DNA from: Deltaproteobacteria bacterium
GTDB taxonomy: Bacteria > Desulfobacterota > Syntrophobacteria > Syntrophobacterales > Syntrophobacteraceae
Assembly (NCBI GenBank): GCA_021777755.1
Contig: JAJYDE010000004.1
Span: 62,001 to 126,000 of the forward strand
Direction: 5' to 3'
DNA length: 64,000 nucleotides
Part shown: positions 8,669 through 17,800 of the stretch, in pieces
How positions within the stretch are numbered: the stretch's first letter is position 1
How the letters are laid out: the number at the start of each line of letters is the position of its first letter
Translations under genes and position numbers: made by a program
Notes under the pieces: model-generated
The model's input: only the letters and a program-made list of their open reading frames with translations
Told to the model about the DNA's origin: nothing
Databases searched by the model: none

Positions 8669-9324
8669 GGTCGCCACAGCCTGAGTTCCTGCAAAATTTT
8701 TCTATCCTCGGCGATGGAAACGAGCTTCATATAAGAACGTTTGAATCGTTTCCTTACCGCGTCGGCACTTTCGCCCGAATAAGAGGCGATCTCGGTGAAG
8801 GTCAATTCCTCCAGTTTGTGAGAAATAATCACCTCACGATCCCGTTCATCAAGCTCGAGCAGAAGGCCATCGACCAAGGTTTGAATGTCTCTTTTCAATA
8901 GATGCCGGGTAGGAGAAGTCACTTGCGCTGGAATCATATCGCCCAAATGAAGCATGTCCCCCGAAACTGCCAGTGTTTCATCAAGGGAGAGTTCGCCCTC
9001 GGACGCTCTTTTCTTCGCCGCTGCGAAGTCGAGCTTATCGCGGACCACGTTTTCCACAATCCGGCTTAGCCAGTGGATGAAAGCCCCTTCGCCGGCAGGC
9101 TCAAAACCAGGAAGGTTTTCAAATGCCTTCATGAAAACCTCCTGCAGGATGTCCATCGACTGAGTTCTGAGCTTGTCGCGCATGCCGGAATTCAACCTCA
9201 GACGCACTATTCTGAGCACCCTGTTGTGGTAGCGGGCAAAAAGGATGTTGAGAGCGTGTCGGTCCCCCGCCTTCCCCATTCGGATCAACTTGACAGTGTC
9301 CTGCCCGGCTCTTTGCGCATCCAT
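8638..9324 (-). CDS. ECF-type RNA polymerase sigma factor
   Basis: This is a 228-residue sigma-70 family factor of the extracytoplasmic-function type. Region 2 is visible as LNILFARYHNRVLRIVRLRL through DILQEVFMKAFENLPGFEP, and region 4 as LDERDREVIISHKLEELTFTEIA followed by the recognition helix SADAVRKRFKRSYMKL. ATG 9324 was chosen because GGGGAA lies five to six bases upstream; the TTG at 9360 lacks this. No anti-sigma factor is adjacent. Instead the overlapping downstream gene is a Ser/Thr kinase, and ECF factors paired with such kinases are known to be controlled by phosphorylation. That regulation here is an inference. Confidence 0.88.
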   Translation of the reverse strand: MDAQRAGQDTVKLIRMGKAGDRHALNILFARYHNRVLRIVRLRLNSGMRDKLRTQSMDILQEVFMKAFENLPGFEPAGEGAFIHWLSRIVENVVRDKLDFAAAKKRASEGELSLDETLAVSGDMLHLGDMIPAQVTSPTRHLLKRDIQTLVDGLLLELDERDREVIISHKLEELTFTEIASYSGESADAVRKRFKRSYMKLVSIAEDRKILQELRLWRPCLRPPNERR

Positions 9325-9602
9325 AAAGGTTCCCCGAAGCTGTCCGCTTTTTTTAGACAAATCCGTTTAAGCAAGTATAGGGGCAAATGATTTCCGCAAC
9401 AAGGAGACATTTGCCGCCAACACTATTTGGCAGCTCCTCCCATGGCCTGAACGTTGAGGCTGATGCGTTGGCTTCAAGGAGGAGCAAATGAAGGACGAAT
9501 TGGTCCGAGCACGGGGGGCTGAGCCGGGAAGGAGGATGAGCGTTTGTTGATTAACGAAGAAATCGCGCAATTTATCTCAATATCAAGGTATGGAGTCGGG
9601 CT

Positions 9603-10112
9603 ATGTCAAAATATTACAGATTATTTATAATTGTTGTACTGTTTTGTGTATCCGGGTGCGCAACGATCATTAATGGAACAACCCAGAAGATTTCTGTTTC
9701 GAGCGATCCTTCAGGGGCAAACTTTGCGGTGGTAGGCGAAAATACAAATTTCACCACGCCCTGCCAGGTTGAGTTAAGCCGTAAATCGGACCACATCTTG
9801 AAATTTCAAAAAAAGGGCTATTACTCCGCAACGGTGGATGTCAGGCACGTCATATCCGGTGCTGTTGCAGGCAATATCCTCGCTGGCGGTCTGATTGGAT
9901 GGGGAGTGGACGCGGCGAGCGGAGGCCAATATAGATTGGTGCCGGATGCGATAAATGTCACATTAAAGCCTGAATTGCAGCCGCCAGCCACACTTTTAAA
10001 TTCCAAGAATCTTGAAGGCGAGCTAAATAAACTTGAACAAATGCGCAAGGATAATATGATAAACCATAGCGAATATGAAAAACTTAGGAAAAAGGCAATT
10101 AAGAAGTTCTGA
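9603..10112 (+). CDS. Predicted PEGA-like lipoprotein
   Basis: This is a 169-residue exported lipoprotein. A hydrophobic signal peptide ends in the lipobox VSGC (Cys at residue 19). The following part (about 25-80) has the beta-rich pattern SSDPSGANFAVVGE, then TPCQVELSRKSDHILKFQKKGY, characteristic of PEGA-type surface domains. A Gly-rich hydrophobic stretch (ISGAVAGNILAGGLIGWGVDAASGG) and a short helical tail resembling SHOCT follow (MRKDNMINHSEYEKLRKKAI). The gene is clearly richer in A and T than its surroundings, suggesting separate acquisition. It is 91 bp upstream of zorA and on the same strand; a role in Zorya is not established. Confidence 0.75.
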   Translation: MSKYYRLFIIVVLFCVSGCATIINGTTQKISVSSDPSGANFAVVGENTNFTTPCQVELSRKSDHILKFQKKGYYSATVDVRHVISGAVAGNILAGGLIGWGVDAASGGQYRLVPDAINVTLKPELQPPATLLNSKNLEGELNKLEQMRKDNMINHSEYEKLRKKAIKKF

Positions 10113-10203
10113 TAAATGGTGACGCCAGGGGGCGTCCGTCTCATCGGATCAACGCCCCACTGGCAATCTTGAGGCTGGCAATCCGGCACGTCGGGAGAGG
10201 CAA

Positions 10204-12333
10204 ATGCTGTATCTGATGATGACAAAAATGGGTGGATTGATAAACCAAATTGGAGCCAAGATTTTCCCTTGGTTCAAAAATGACTTCGTCGCTCCTTTCC
10301 TGGCCGGTGCAATCGGAATATTCGCGCTCGTCATATTGCTGTATTTCCTGTTCCGCCGTTTTCTTCCCGCATTCATGCAACTTTCCGGTTGCATGAGGCG
10401 GCTGAAATCGTTCGCATCGTGGGAGGAATTTTCGAGGGCGGAGAATTTTAACGGCTTTAATGCGTACATGGAACAAAAGAAACTTTTCATGCACGCCTGG
10501 AAAGAGTTCTGCAAGACCATTATCCGCCCAAATGAAGACGAATCAAGAGCGATATGGATTACCGTCCGGCCGTCGGTGTACCTGAATGCGGCGGATTTGG
10601 AGGGCAATCTAAGACTCAGGAGCCTCCATTCCTGGAGCAACATACTGGTTGGCATCGGTCTGCTGCTGACGTTTTTTGGCCTCGTAGCGGCCCTTTCCTT
10701 TGCCTCTCAAGGCATAAGCAGCGCGGTGGCAAGCGTGGCCGCCTCCGCGCTGAAAAACGGCGCACATTCTCAGGTCACCGCGCAGACGGATATCCAGAAC
10801 GCACTGGTGGAGCTGTTGCATGCGGCCAGTTTTAAATTCTGGACATCAATAGCTGGCCTGGGTTGTTCCATCCTTCTGACATTATGTCACAAATGGATGT
10901 CCAGATACATTGAAGGCCGGCTTGAAGCAATGTGCGCCAAAATCGAATCCCTGACATTTCCGGTCACGCCCGAATGGCTTGCTGATCGAGAGTACAAGGC
11001 AATACGGCAACAGTCGGATCAGCTCAAGAACTTTAATGATACACTCGCGGTCACGCTCGGACAGGCCCTTGAGAAGGCAATCGAGCGCTCAATGCCGGTC
11101 CTCATGAGCGCCGCGGTGGCCCCTGTCGTCGAACGACTGGACGACATGCCGCGCAGTAACGGCGAGACATTCCGCAACGCGCTGAACGACGCGATGCCCC
11201 AGGTAATGACATCGGCGATTTCGCCACTCTCCGGCCAAATCGGGAGCATGATCGAAGAACTCAACCTGCTTAACCAATCGATGGTGAACTCGCTTACAGA
11301 GAAGTTCGGAGACGTTGTAACGGCGAACGCCGGGACGGAACTGAGGGAACTTGCCACCACGCTCGGGCAGGTGAGAGAAACGCTTGCGGCGACCTCTCAA
11401 AGTGTGGGCGACAGTGGAAGCAAAATGTCCGACCAACTCGGCGAAGCCGCCTCGGAACTGCGAAGCGCCGTAAAATCACTCGTGGAAATGGTGGAAGGCA
11501 TGTCCCGCGGCGTGGAATCGGATTTGTCCAGGACACAATCCGCCCTTCAAACACAGTTGGCCTCGGTGGGGGACAACCTGAAAGTGTTGGCTGAAGGAAT
11601 AAAGGGATCTCTTGCGGAAATGGGCGGGCAATTGAAGGATTCATCGCTTCGGGCGGCGGAAGCGTTCAACGAGGAAATCGCTGGCGCGGTCAAACGGATC
11701 GAAACAGCGGCCGAAACGGGCGCCACGTCGCTGGCGACCCTTGTGGACAGCCTTCGGACGGCCTCCAGTGAAGCGACAGGGGCTCTGGCCGACCAGACCG
11801 CTGGAGCATCGAGGGCAATGCGGGAGGCTGTCGAGCGAATAGCCGCCTCATTGGATTCGGCCTCGCGCAACATGTTGGATGGCGCCTCAGAAGCATCCGC
11901 CCAGATATCCTCGCGCCTTCTCGATTCCATCAGAGAACTCAAAGACGCCGCCAGGCAAAACGCAGGGCAGATCGAGGAGGCGGTAAGGGCGATTACAGTG
12001 GCCGGACATGCCGCGACCCAAACGGTCGGCGACGCCGCCAACAGGACGGGTGTCGAGCTGGATGAAAAAGGCCAACTTGCCGCTGGCAGGCTCGTCTCGG
12101 GAGCAAGCGCCGTCCTGGAAAATCTGTCCAATGCTTTTGATGGCTTCAATGAAAGGACCAATTCTTTGAAGTCAGCCCTTGAAGTCATCGAGAACAGGCT
12201 TGCCACGCATGCCGCGGCTCTGAGAAAAGTCAATGAGTCGGCGCAGTCCACGGTCGATGCGATGGCCGGCACGGCCAGAACTCTCAAAGACTCGACCGGA
12301 CCGCTCACACAGGCCGAACAGGGGCTTGCGTGA
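10204..12333 (+). CDS. zorA: ZorA, Zorya motor subunit (ends at an in-frame TGA)
   Basis: This is the MotA-like subunit of a type I Zorya anti-phage system. Three membrane helices are visible (about 29-51, 147-166 and 211-229), followed by a long Ala/Ser/Glu-rich coiled-coil cytoplasmic tail from about residue 235. In characterised Zorya, ZorA5B2 forms a proton-driven motor whose long tail transmits the phage signal. The start has GGGAGAGG upstream. The frame is halted by TGA at 12331-12333 after 709 residues, yet continues in the same frame for 123 more codons of coiled coil. CGA (Arg) to TGA is the simplest origin. The membrane domain and most of the tail survive, but the tail tip would be lost. 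Confidence 0.9.
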   Translation: MLYLMMTKMGGLINQIGAKIFPWFKNDFVAPFLAGAIGIFALVILLYFLFRRFLPAFMQLSGCMRRLKSFASWEEFSRAENFNGFNAYMEQKKLFMHAWKEFCKTIIRPNEDESRAIWITVRPSVYLNAADLEGNLRLRSLHSWSNILVGIGLLLTFFGLVAALSFASQGISSAVASVAASALKNGAHSQVTAQTDIQNALVELLHAASFKFWTSIAGLGCSILLTLCHKWMSRYIEGRLEAMCAKIESLTFPVTPEWLADREYKAIRQQSDQLKNFNDTLAVTLGQALEKAIERSMPVLMSAAVAPVVERLDDMPRSNGETFRNALNDAMPQVMTSAISPLSGQIGSMIEELNLLNQSMVNSLTEKFGDVVTANAGTELRELATTLGQVRETLAATSQSVGDSGSKMSDQLGEAASELRSAVKSLVEMVEGMSRGVESDLSRTQSALQTQLASVGDNLKVLAEGIKGSLAEMGGQLKDSSLRAAEAFNEEIAGAVKRIETAAETGATSLATLVDSLRTASSEATGALADQTAGASRAMREAVERIAASLDSASRNMLDGASEASAQISSRLLDSIRELKDAARQNAGQIEEAVRAITVAGHAATQTVGDAANRTGVELDEKGQLAAGRLVSGASAVLENLSNAFDGFNERTNSLKSALEVIENRLATHAAALRKVNESAQSTVDAMAGTARTLKDSTGPLTQAEQGLA

Positions 12334-12702
12334 GCAACCGGCGCGCTCGGGCAGTCGGTTGACCGCCTATTCGAAAATATGCGTCCCGTACAGCAGGAAT
12401 TGGGGCGGCTTTCAAAGGAAACCTCCGGGACCTTGGAAAAACTTCAAGGGGTTTGGGAGCGACATGAGAACCGTTTTAAAGATGTTGACGCAAGCCTTGC
12501 CAAAACAGTTGAAATCATGATTGGCAACCTCAAGAGCAATGCCGCCGGATTCAGCGAATACATCGCAAAAGTGGACAGCAATCTTGCCCATACCGTGGGC
12601 CTGCTTGCGGGCAATGTAGATGATTTGAGGTATACCGCCGAGGAGGTTCGAAAGGCGACCGAGCATTTGCATAGCGGCAACGGTTCTTCCAGTGCCAGAT
12701 AG
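12334..12702 (+). pseudogene. Severed distal tail of ZorA
   Basis: This continues zorA in the same frame beyond the TGA, starting ATGALGQSVDRLFENM and running 123 codons to a natural stop 16 bp before zorB. The composition (heptad-like, rich in Leu, Glu and Lys) matches the preceding tail. An internal ATG at 12379 exists but without a clear ribosome-binding site. With it, ZorA would be about 832 residues. Immediately after the TGA an AACCGGC...GTCGGTT hairpin (11-nt loop) can form, but no evidence for selenocysteine recoding exists. Confidence 0.82.
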
Positions 12703-12718
12703 AGCGGGGTGAAGAAAA

Positions 12719-13474
12719 ATGGCAATCTCCAGGCGGTTTCATGTAAGCGGGCATACGGAAGAGGGGTATTTCGCCTCGATGACCGATATGATGATAGGCA
12801 TGTTGTTCCTCTTCATCATCATGCTGATGTTTTTCGCCCTCAAATTCAACCAGGCGGCCGCGCAGCAGCGCAAGACGCTGAAGGACCTTGTAGGCGCGGA
12901 CGATACGAGAAAAGAGCTTCTGAAAAATATCAAAAGGTCGATGGAAAAGGAGGGGGTTTCGGTGACATTGGATACTGAAAACGGCATTTTGCGCCTGCCC
13001 GAAAGCATCCTTTTCGATAGCAACAAATCAGAATTGAGCGACCAGGGAAAGGACGCCTTGAACAAGCTGGCGATGTCCCTGGCAAAGGTCCTGCCCCGTT
13101 ACACGTTTCTCCAGGGTCAAGACAACAGTGGGATGGGGCCGCGCTCACCCCACGGCATCGAGTCGATTTTTGTCGAGGGCCACACGGATAATGCCGGGAG
13201 TGCGGACCTCAATTGGCGGCTTTCCGTGGATCGGGCATTCCACACCTATCAAGCCTTGATCGGCGCACAACAAATCCTGGCGGAGCTTCAAAACCGGAAT
13301 GGACAGCCGGTGCTGAGCCTGGCAGGGTACGGAAAACAGCGTCCCGCATATCCCAACGACACGCCTGAAAACAAGAGGCTCAATCGGCGCATCGATCTGC
13401 GCTTCATCATGTCTCCGCCACGCGTAACCTCAAAACTGGAGGATATTCCGGAGAAAGGGGGGGCCGCGCCATGA
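12719..13474 (+). CDS. zorB: ZorB, MotB/OmpA-like stator subunit of Zorya
   Basis: This is a 251-residue partner of ZorA. A short cytoplasmic N-terminus leads into one membrane helix (about 20-40) with Asp23 at its start (ASMTDMMIGMLFLF), the position of the proton-carrying Asp in MotB-like stators. The C-terminal periplasmic OmpA-like domain (about 90-235) should bind peptidoglycan and has IESIFVEGHTDNAGS and NKRLNRRIDLRF motifs. It lies 16 bp after the end of the zorA frame and overlaps zorC by four bases (ATGA). The gene is intact. Known Zorya work places ZorA and ZorB in an inner-membrane motor complex that senses phage invasion. Confidence 0.93.
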   Translation: MAISRRFHVSGHTEEGYFASMTDMMIGMLFLFIIMLMFFALKFNQAAAQQRKTLKDLVGADDTRKELLKNIKRSMEKEGVSVTLDTENGILRLPESILFDSNKSELSDQGKDALNKLAMSLAKVLPRYTFLQGQDNSGMGPRSPHGIESIFVEGHTDNAGSADLNWRLSVDRAFHTYQALIGAQQILAELQNRNGQPVLSLAGYGKQRPAYPNDTPENKRLNRRIDLRFIMSPPRVTSKLEDIPEKGGAAP

Positions 13475-14865
13475 ATCTCAAATCATGCCTGGAGAGTTTT
13501 GATGGGCCGATAATCATCCCCCCGCCGCCCCTTGCTCGCGAACCGCGCATGCTGAAGGCAAGGGAGCATGTGGAAAGGAAACTTGAAGCCTTGTACGCCA
13601 ATCCGCCCGGCCTGGATATTGAAGAGCTTCATAGTCGCCTAAATGCCGCCGTCGTTTCGAACATTTGGGATAACATTGCCGACCGGGAATGGAGATACGT
13701 CCCGCTTTGCCTGACCATAGGTTCGCCCAGCCTTCTCGAAAACCAAAAGTTCATGAATTTCTACCTGGCCAGATTGAGCCAAGACCCCAGCCGCCTGGCG
13801 TTGCGCCACTTGATCAGAATCTATCTGCAAGAATTCAACCCCGAGGTTTTCGGGATTAGCGCCATCGCCGTTTTTCTGGCCGGCAGGACCGATTTGGAGG
13901 CAGAATGGGCGCAGAGGCATCGGGAGATCGATCTGTTCTCCGTCGGGAAAGCTCCGGTCAGACTCGCGGAGATGGCGCTGTCGGCCGATTCACCCGTCGG
14001 TTTTCTGTCGAACGTGGGCTTTGAACTCTCCTATGAATCGGCACGGCTTGCCGGACACGCGTTTATCAACGCTTTACTGTGGCTTGAACAGACTCTCAGG
14101 CGGGCGCCCTCCACAGGCCCGATTCTGAAGGTGATGAAATGGGCGATGAAGGAAGATAGACAATTCCGGTATCCATCGGTTCCCCGTATTGGAACTAAAT
14201 TGGCGGAAACACTTCTACTGCCATGGGAGGCCCATGATCCGCCGGAAGATGTGAAATATTTAATAGAACGGTTCATGTTGGACAATTACGGAGATCTTCG
14301 CGTCAACCGGTCCAAATGGATCGGCGTGAGGGAGGAAGCGCAGGCGGTAATGAGGCGTTGGCTCACAAAGATGTCTCTCGACTGGTTCCTGACCGTCGTT
14401 GATGAAACCACCACCAAACCCGAGGTGAAGCACATGTGGCCGGCGCGCCGGAAATTCTGGAACGCTTATCAGCGCCGCGGGTATATGCAGGAGGCATGGG
14501 TGATTTTCGGCAGGGTCGGAACGGACCACGCCACCAAGGTGGCCAGGAGGAAGCCAGAGGACCGGGCCTTGACGCGGAGCTTCGGCAGACTTCAAGGCGG
14601 GGGAATTGCAACGGAGCACGCCGTGCTTTTGATGCGCGTAGGAGATCTCACCATAGCCGACTGGAACTTCAACGGCAAATGCCACATATGGCTCGCGGGA
14701 AACTCCAAGGCTCCGAAGCTCTACCGTCAAGAGTACGATCGGTTCGAGCTTACGAATAATTCCAATTTTCAGCAGGTGCACCATACGGGCGCTTGGCAAA
14801 GTTCGATTTACGATTTTATACTAAAGTACACGGGGGCTTCGATGCCCAGACCGGATTACATGTGA
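13471..14865 (+). CDS. zorC: ZorC, EH_Signature-domain protein of type I Zorya
   Basis: This 464-residue soluble, largely helical protein ends in the EH_Signature domain that defines ZorC: conserved Glu-His in TEHAVLLMRVGDLTIADWNF (about 383-402), then the HIWLAGN segment and a C-terminal VHHTGAWQ. It overlaps zorB by four bases and precedes zorD by 19 bp, so the four genes form one operon. In characterised systems ZorC binds DNA and is thought to be recruited by the ZorAB motor together with ZorD. Its presence with an SNF2 protein, and absence of an HNH-type ZorE, makes this type I. The frame is intact. Confidence 0.9.
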   Translation: MNLKSCLESFDGPIIIPPPPLAREPRMLKAREHVERKLEALYANPPGLDIEELHSRLNAAVVSNIWDNIADREWRYVPLCLTIGSPSLLENQKFMNFYLARLSQDPSRLALRHLIRIYLQEFNPEVFGISAIAVFLAGRTDLEAEWAQRHREIDLFSVGKAPVRLAEMALSADSPVGFLSNVGFELSYESARLAGHAFINALLWLEQTLRRAPSTGPILKVMKWAMKEDRQFRYPSVPRIGTKLAETLLLPWEAHDPPEDVKYLIERFMLDNYGDLRVNRSKWIGVREEAQAVMRRWLTKMSLDWFLTVVDETTTKPEVKHMWPARRKFWNAYQRRGYMQEAWVIFGRVGTDHATKVARRKPEDRALTRSFGRLQGGGIATEHAVLLMRVGDLTIADWNFNGKCHIWLAGNSKAPKLYRQEYDRFELTNNSNFQQVHHTGAWQSSIYDFILKYTGASMPRPDYM

Positions 14866-14884
14866 TGCGGATGGATCGGGGAGT

Positions 14885-17800
14885 ATGAAAATGACTGCCA
14901 AATTCGAATATACCATCCTCGATGAGGCCGATGCCATACGCATCGAGCTGAGGGAAAGAAAAATCATCGGCGCAGGGAGGATTGTTCCTACTCGCGAATG
15001 GGCACTCAAGGTTGATGGCGCTCACATGACGGGCGCGGCGCGTCTTCTGGCCGTCGCCGATAAATGTGTCGATGATGAAAAGCCCGCCGCGGTTCGAGAC
15101 GAGACGGGAATCAACCTGTCTCACACTTTCGTAGCCTCCCTTGAAGAATATATCGCGCTAAAGGTCGGCTTGCCTCGCAGCACCGGTCTGGTGCTTGGAA
15201 TCGATTGCAAGGGCAACGTCGCGCAGCCCGATTTCGACCTGAGCGCCCGATGGCTTTCCATGGGAACGACTCCGGCGATCGGGGTGGGCGTAAATGGAAG
15301 CATTCTGAACCACGCCGGCGAGCAATGGCGCGTTCCCCAGCCTCTTTTCGACCTGTGGGACAAGATACGGGAGTTTAAAAGGACCGACACCCGCGACGAT
15401 CCGACGCGGTTTCGTCTTGTAGCGGAAATAATCGGCTTATTGCCGTCTGAAGAACAAGTTCGTCTGAAAACCGAAAGATACTTGAGGCGCATCAGGATAG
15501 CCCATCCCACCTCTTTTTCGCTTCGTCTCGGCGCCGGTCCCGAGGGATTTCGATGCGATCCTGTTCTGTTCGGCGCGAAGGTCCGAGACCGTTGCTTCTC
15601 ATCCGACGAGCCGCGCGCCGTAAGCGAAACGGAAAGTCTTCTGCCCGACGCGGCGCAACGGGTCTTCGCGGATGAACGCTTCCCCGCATACGATGAATGC
15701 AGGGACCGTTACGCCCTGGGGGACGGGTATTACGTCTATATCGAGCCAGCCCTTCGTGAGGCTCTTACGGTCGTTCGAAAAGCCCAGGGAGCCGACCAGG
15801 ACATTCGAAGACGCTTCGCCCTGAATCCCCAAGCATACCTTAAGGAAGCGCTTGGTGAAACGCTACCGGAATCGGTGATCGAGCAACTCTTCATTCCGAC
15901 CGAGCAATATTCGGAGCGAGTGCGGGACTTGGGGCTCTGGCAGCCGGTCGTTCTTCCCTGGGTGAAAAGGGAACCGAATTCATGGCTCCCGGAACGTTTC
16001 GGCATAATGGTGGGCGATACCAGAATAGAACTTGAGTCAAAAGACGTGGCGAAGTTGGAGGGGTCGTTGAGGGACGCGGTTTCAAGTGGAAAACCCGAAG
16101 TAGATTTCGGGGGGAAAAAAATTCCCGCCACTGATCAGGCACTGGATACCCTTGAACGACTCATAAAGGTAGTCAAGCCGCCCGAGGATAATGCGGCTGA
16201 GCCTCAGCGGGGATTCACAAAATCGAATTCAGGATTGATATTTCTAACTGTTGAAGAAAATTATGAAGCTGTTGCGTTCGCGCGCCGTTGCGATGCCCGT
16301 CATTCGCAGACGCCCGGTTTCCCGCCGTCCGTTCGATCCACGCCAAAACCGCACCAGGAGGATGGGCTTTGCTGGATGCAAGAAGCTTGGCGGAGCGGAC
16401 TCCCGGGTGTTTTGCTAGCTGATGACATGGGGCTTGGCAAGACCTTCTCCGCCCTGTGTTTTCTCAGTTGGTTGCGGGAATTGTTCCTTACGAAAGAACA
16501 GGAACGCCGGCCCTTCCTTGTTGTCGCCCCGACCAGCCTGCTCAAGAATTGGGAAAAGGAGCATGATGATCACCTGCACGACAAGGGGCTGGGAGAAATC
16601 CTGCGCGTGTACGGCGGCGAAATCAAACGGGTCCGGCTCTCAAGAAGAATGACGGGTCGGGACACGGAGCTTGGCGAGCCTCAGCTGGACGCACAGCGCC
16701 TTCGCGAAGCCGATTGGGTCCTCACCACCTACGAAACCCTTCGGGATTATCATTTGAGTTTTGCGGCGGTGCATTTTGCAGTGGCAGTATACGACGAAAT
16801 GCAAAAAGTGAAAAATCCCGCATCGCAAGTCGCAACCGCAGCCAAGGTCATTAACGCCGATTTCACCCTCGGCCTGACCGGGACCCCCATCGAGAACCGC
16901 ATTGAAGATCTCTGGGCCATTTTCGACATAATTCATCCGGGCTTTCTGAAGGACCTCAAGGGCTTCTCCGCTTCTTACCGGGACCATGACCTGGACGCTC
17001 TGAAAAGACTCAAGGAGCAATTGACAGCTCCGGGGAAAAATCGGCCCGCCCTGATGTGTCGAAGGATGAAATCAGACCATCTGCCCGGCCTGCCCACAAA
17101 AACCGTTGAAGCGATCAGGGCCGCTATGCCCTCCAAGCAGGCGGAGGCATACGATGAAGCATTGGCGGGAGCAGCTCGCAACAAAGGGCGTGCGATTCTA
17201 TCGACTCTGCAGAATCTGCGCTCCATTTCGCTTCATCCAGTTTCCCCCCAGCAACAGACGACCTACGGGGATGATTACATCAAGTGGTCGGCAAGACTCT
17301 CTCAGACATTTCAGATATTGGACCGGATCGCCGAAAGCCGGGAAAAGTGCCTTATTTTTTTGGAATATTTGGAAATGCAGGAGGTTTTGGCCGCTCTGAT
17401 ACAACGGCGATACAGGCTTTCTCGCCAGCCGCTGATCATTAACGGTTCGATACCCGGCCCCAAGCGCCAGTTGGCGGTTGACGAGTTTCAGAGCCGACGC
17501 AACGAGTTCGAGGCGATGATACTTTCTCCCAAAGCAGGCGGTGTCGGACTTACCCTAACAGCGGCAAACCACGTCATCCACCTGTCGCGATGGTGGAACC
17601 CGGCCGTCGAAGATCAGTGCACGGACAGGGTTTACAGGATCGGTCAAAATCGTGAAGTCCACGTCTATTATCCGATGGCGGTGCACCCGGACCCGTCGAT
17701 CCGCGAATACAGCTTTGACCTGAAATTGCACGAACTGCTCGATAGAAAGCGCTCGCTCAGTCGCGATGTCCTCATGCCCCCGGAAAGTTTCGAGGATGCG

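Noticed and set aside
11547-12308. 253-codon minus-strand frame rich in Ala and Ser
   Set aside because: It is antisense to the repetitive coiled-coil tail of ZorA and has no start signal or homology pattern.
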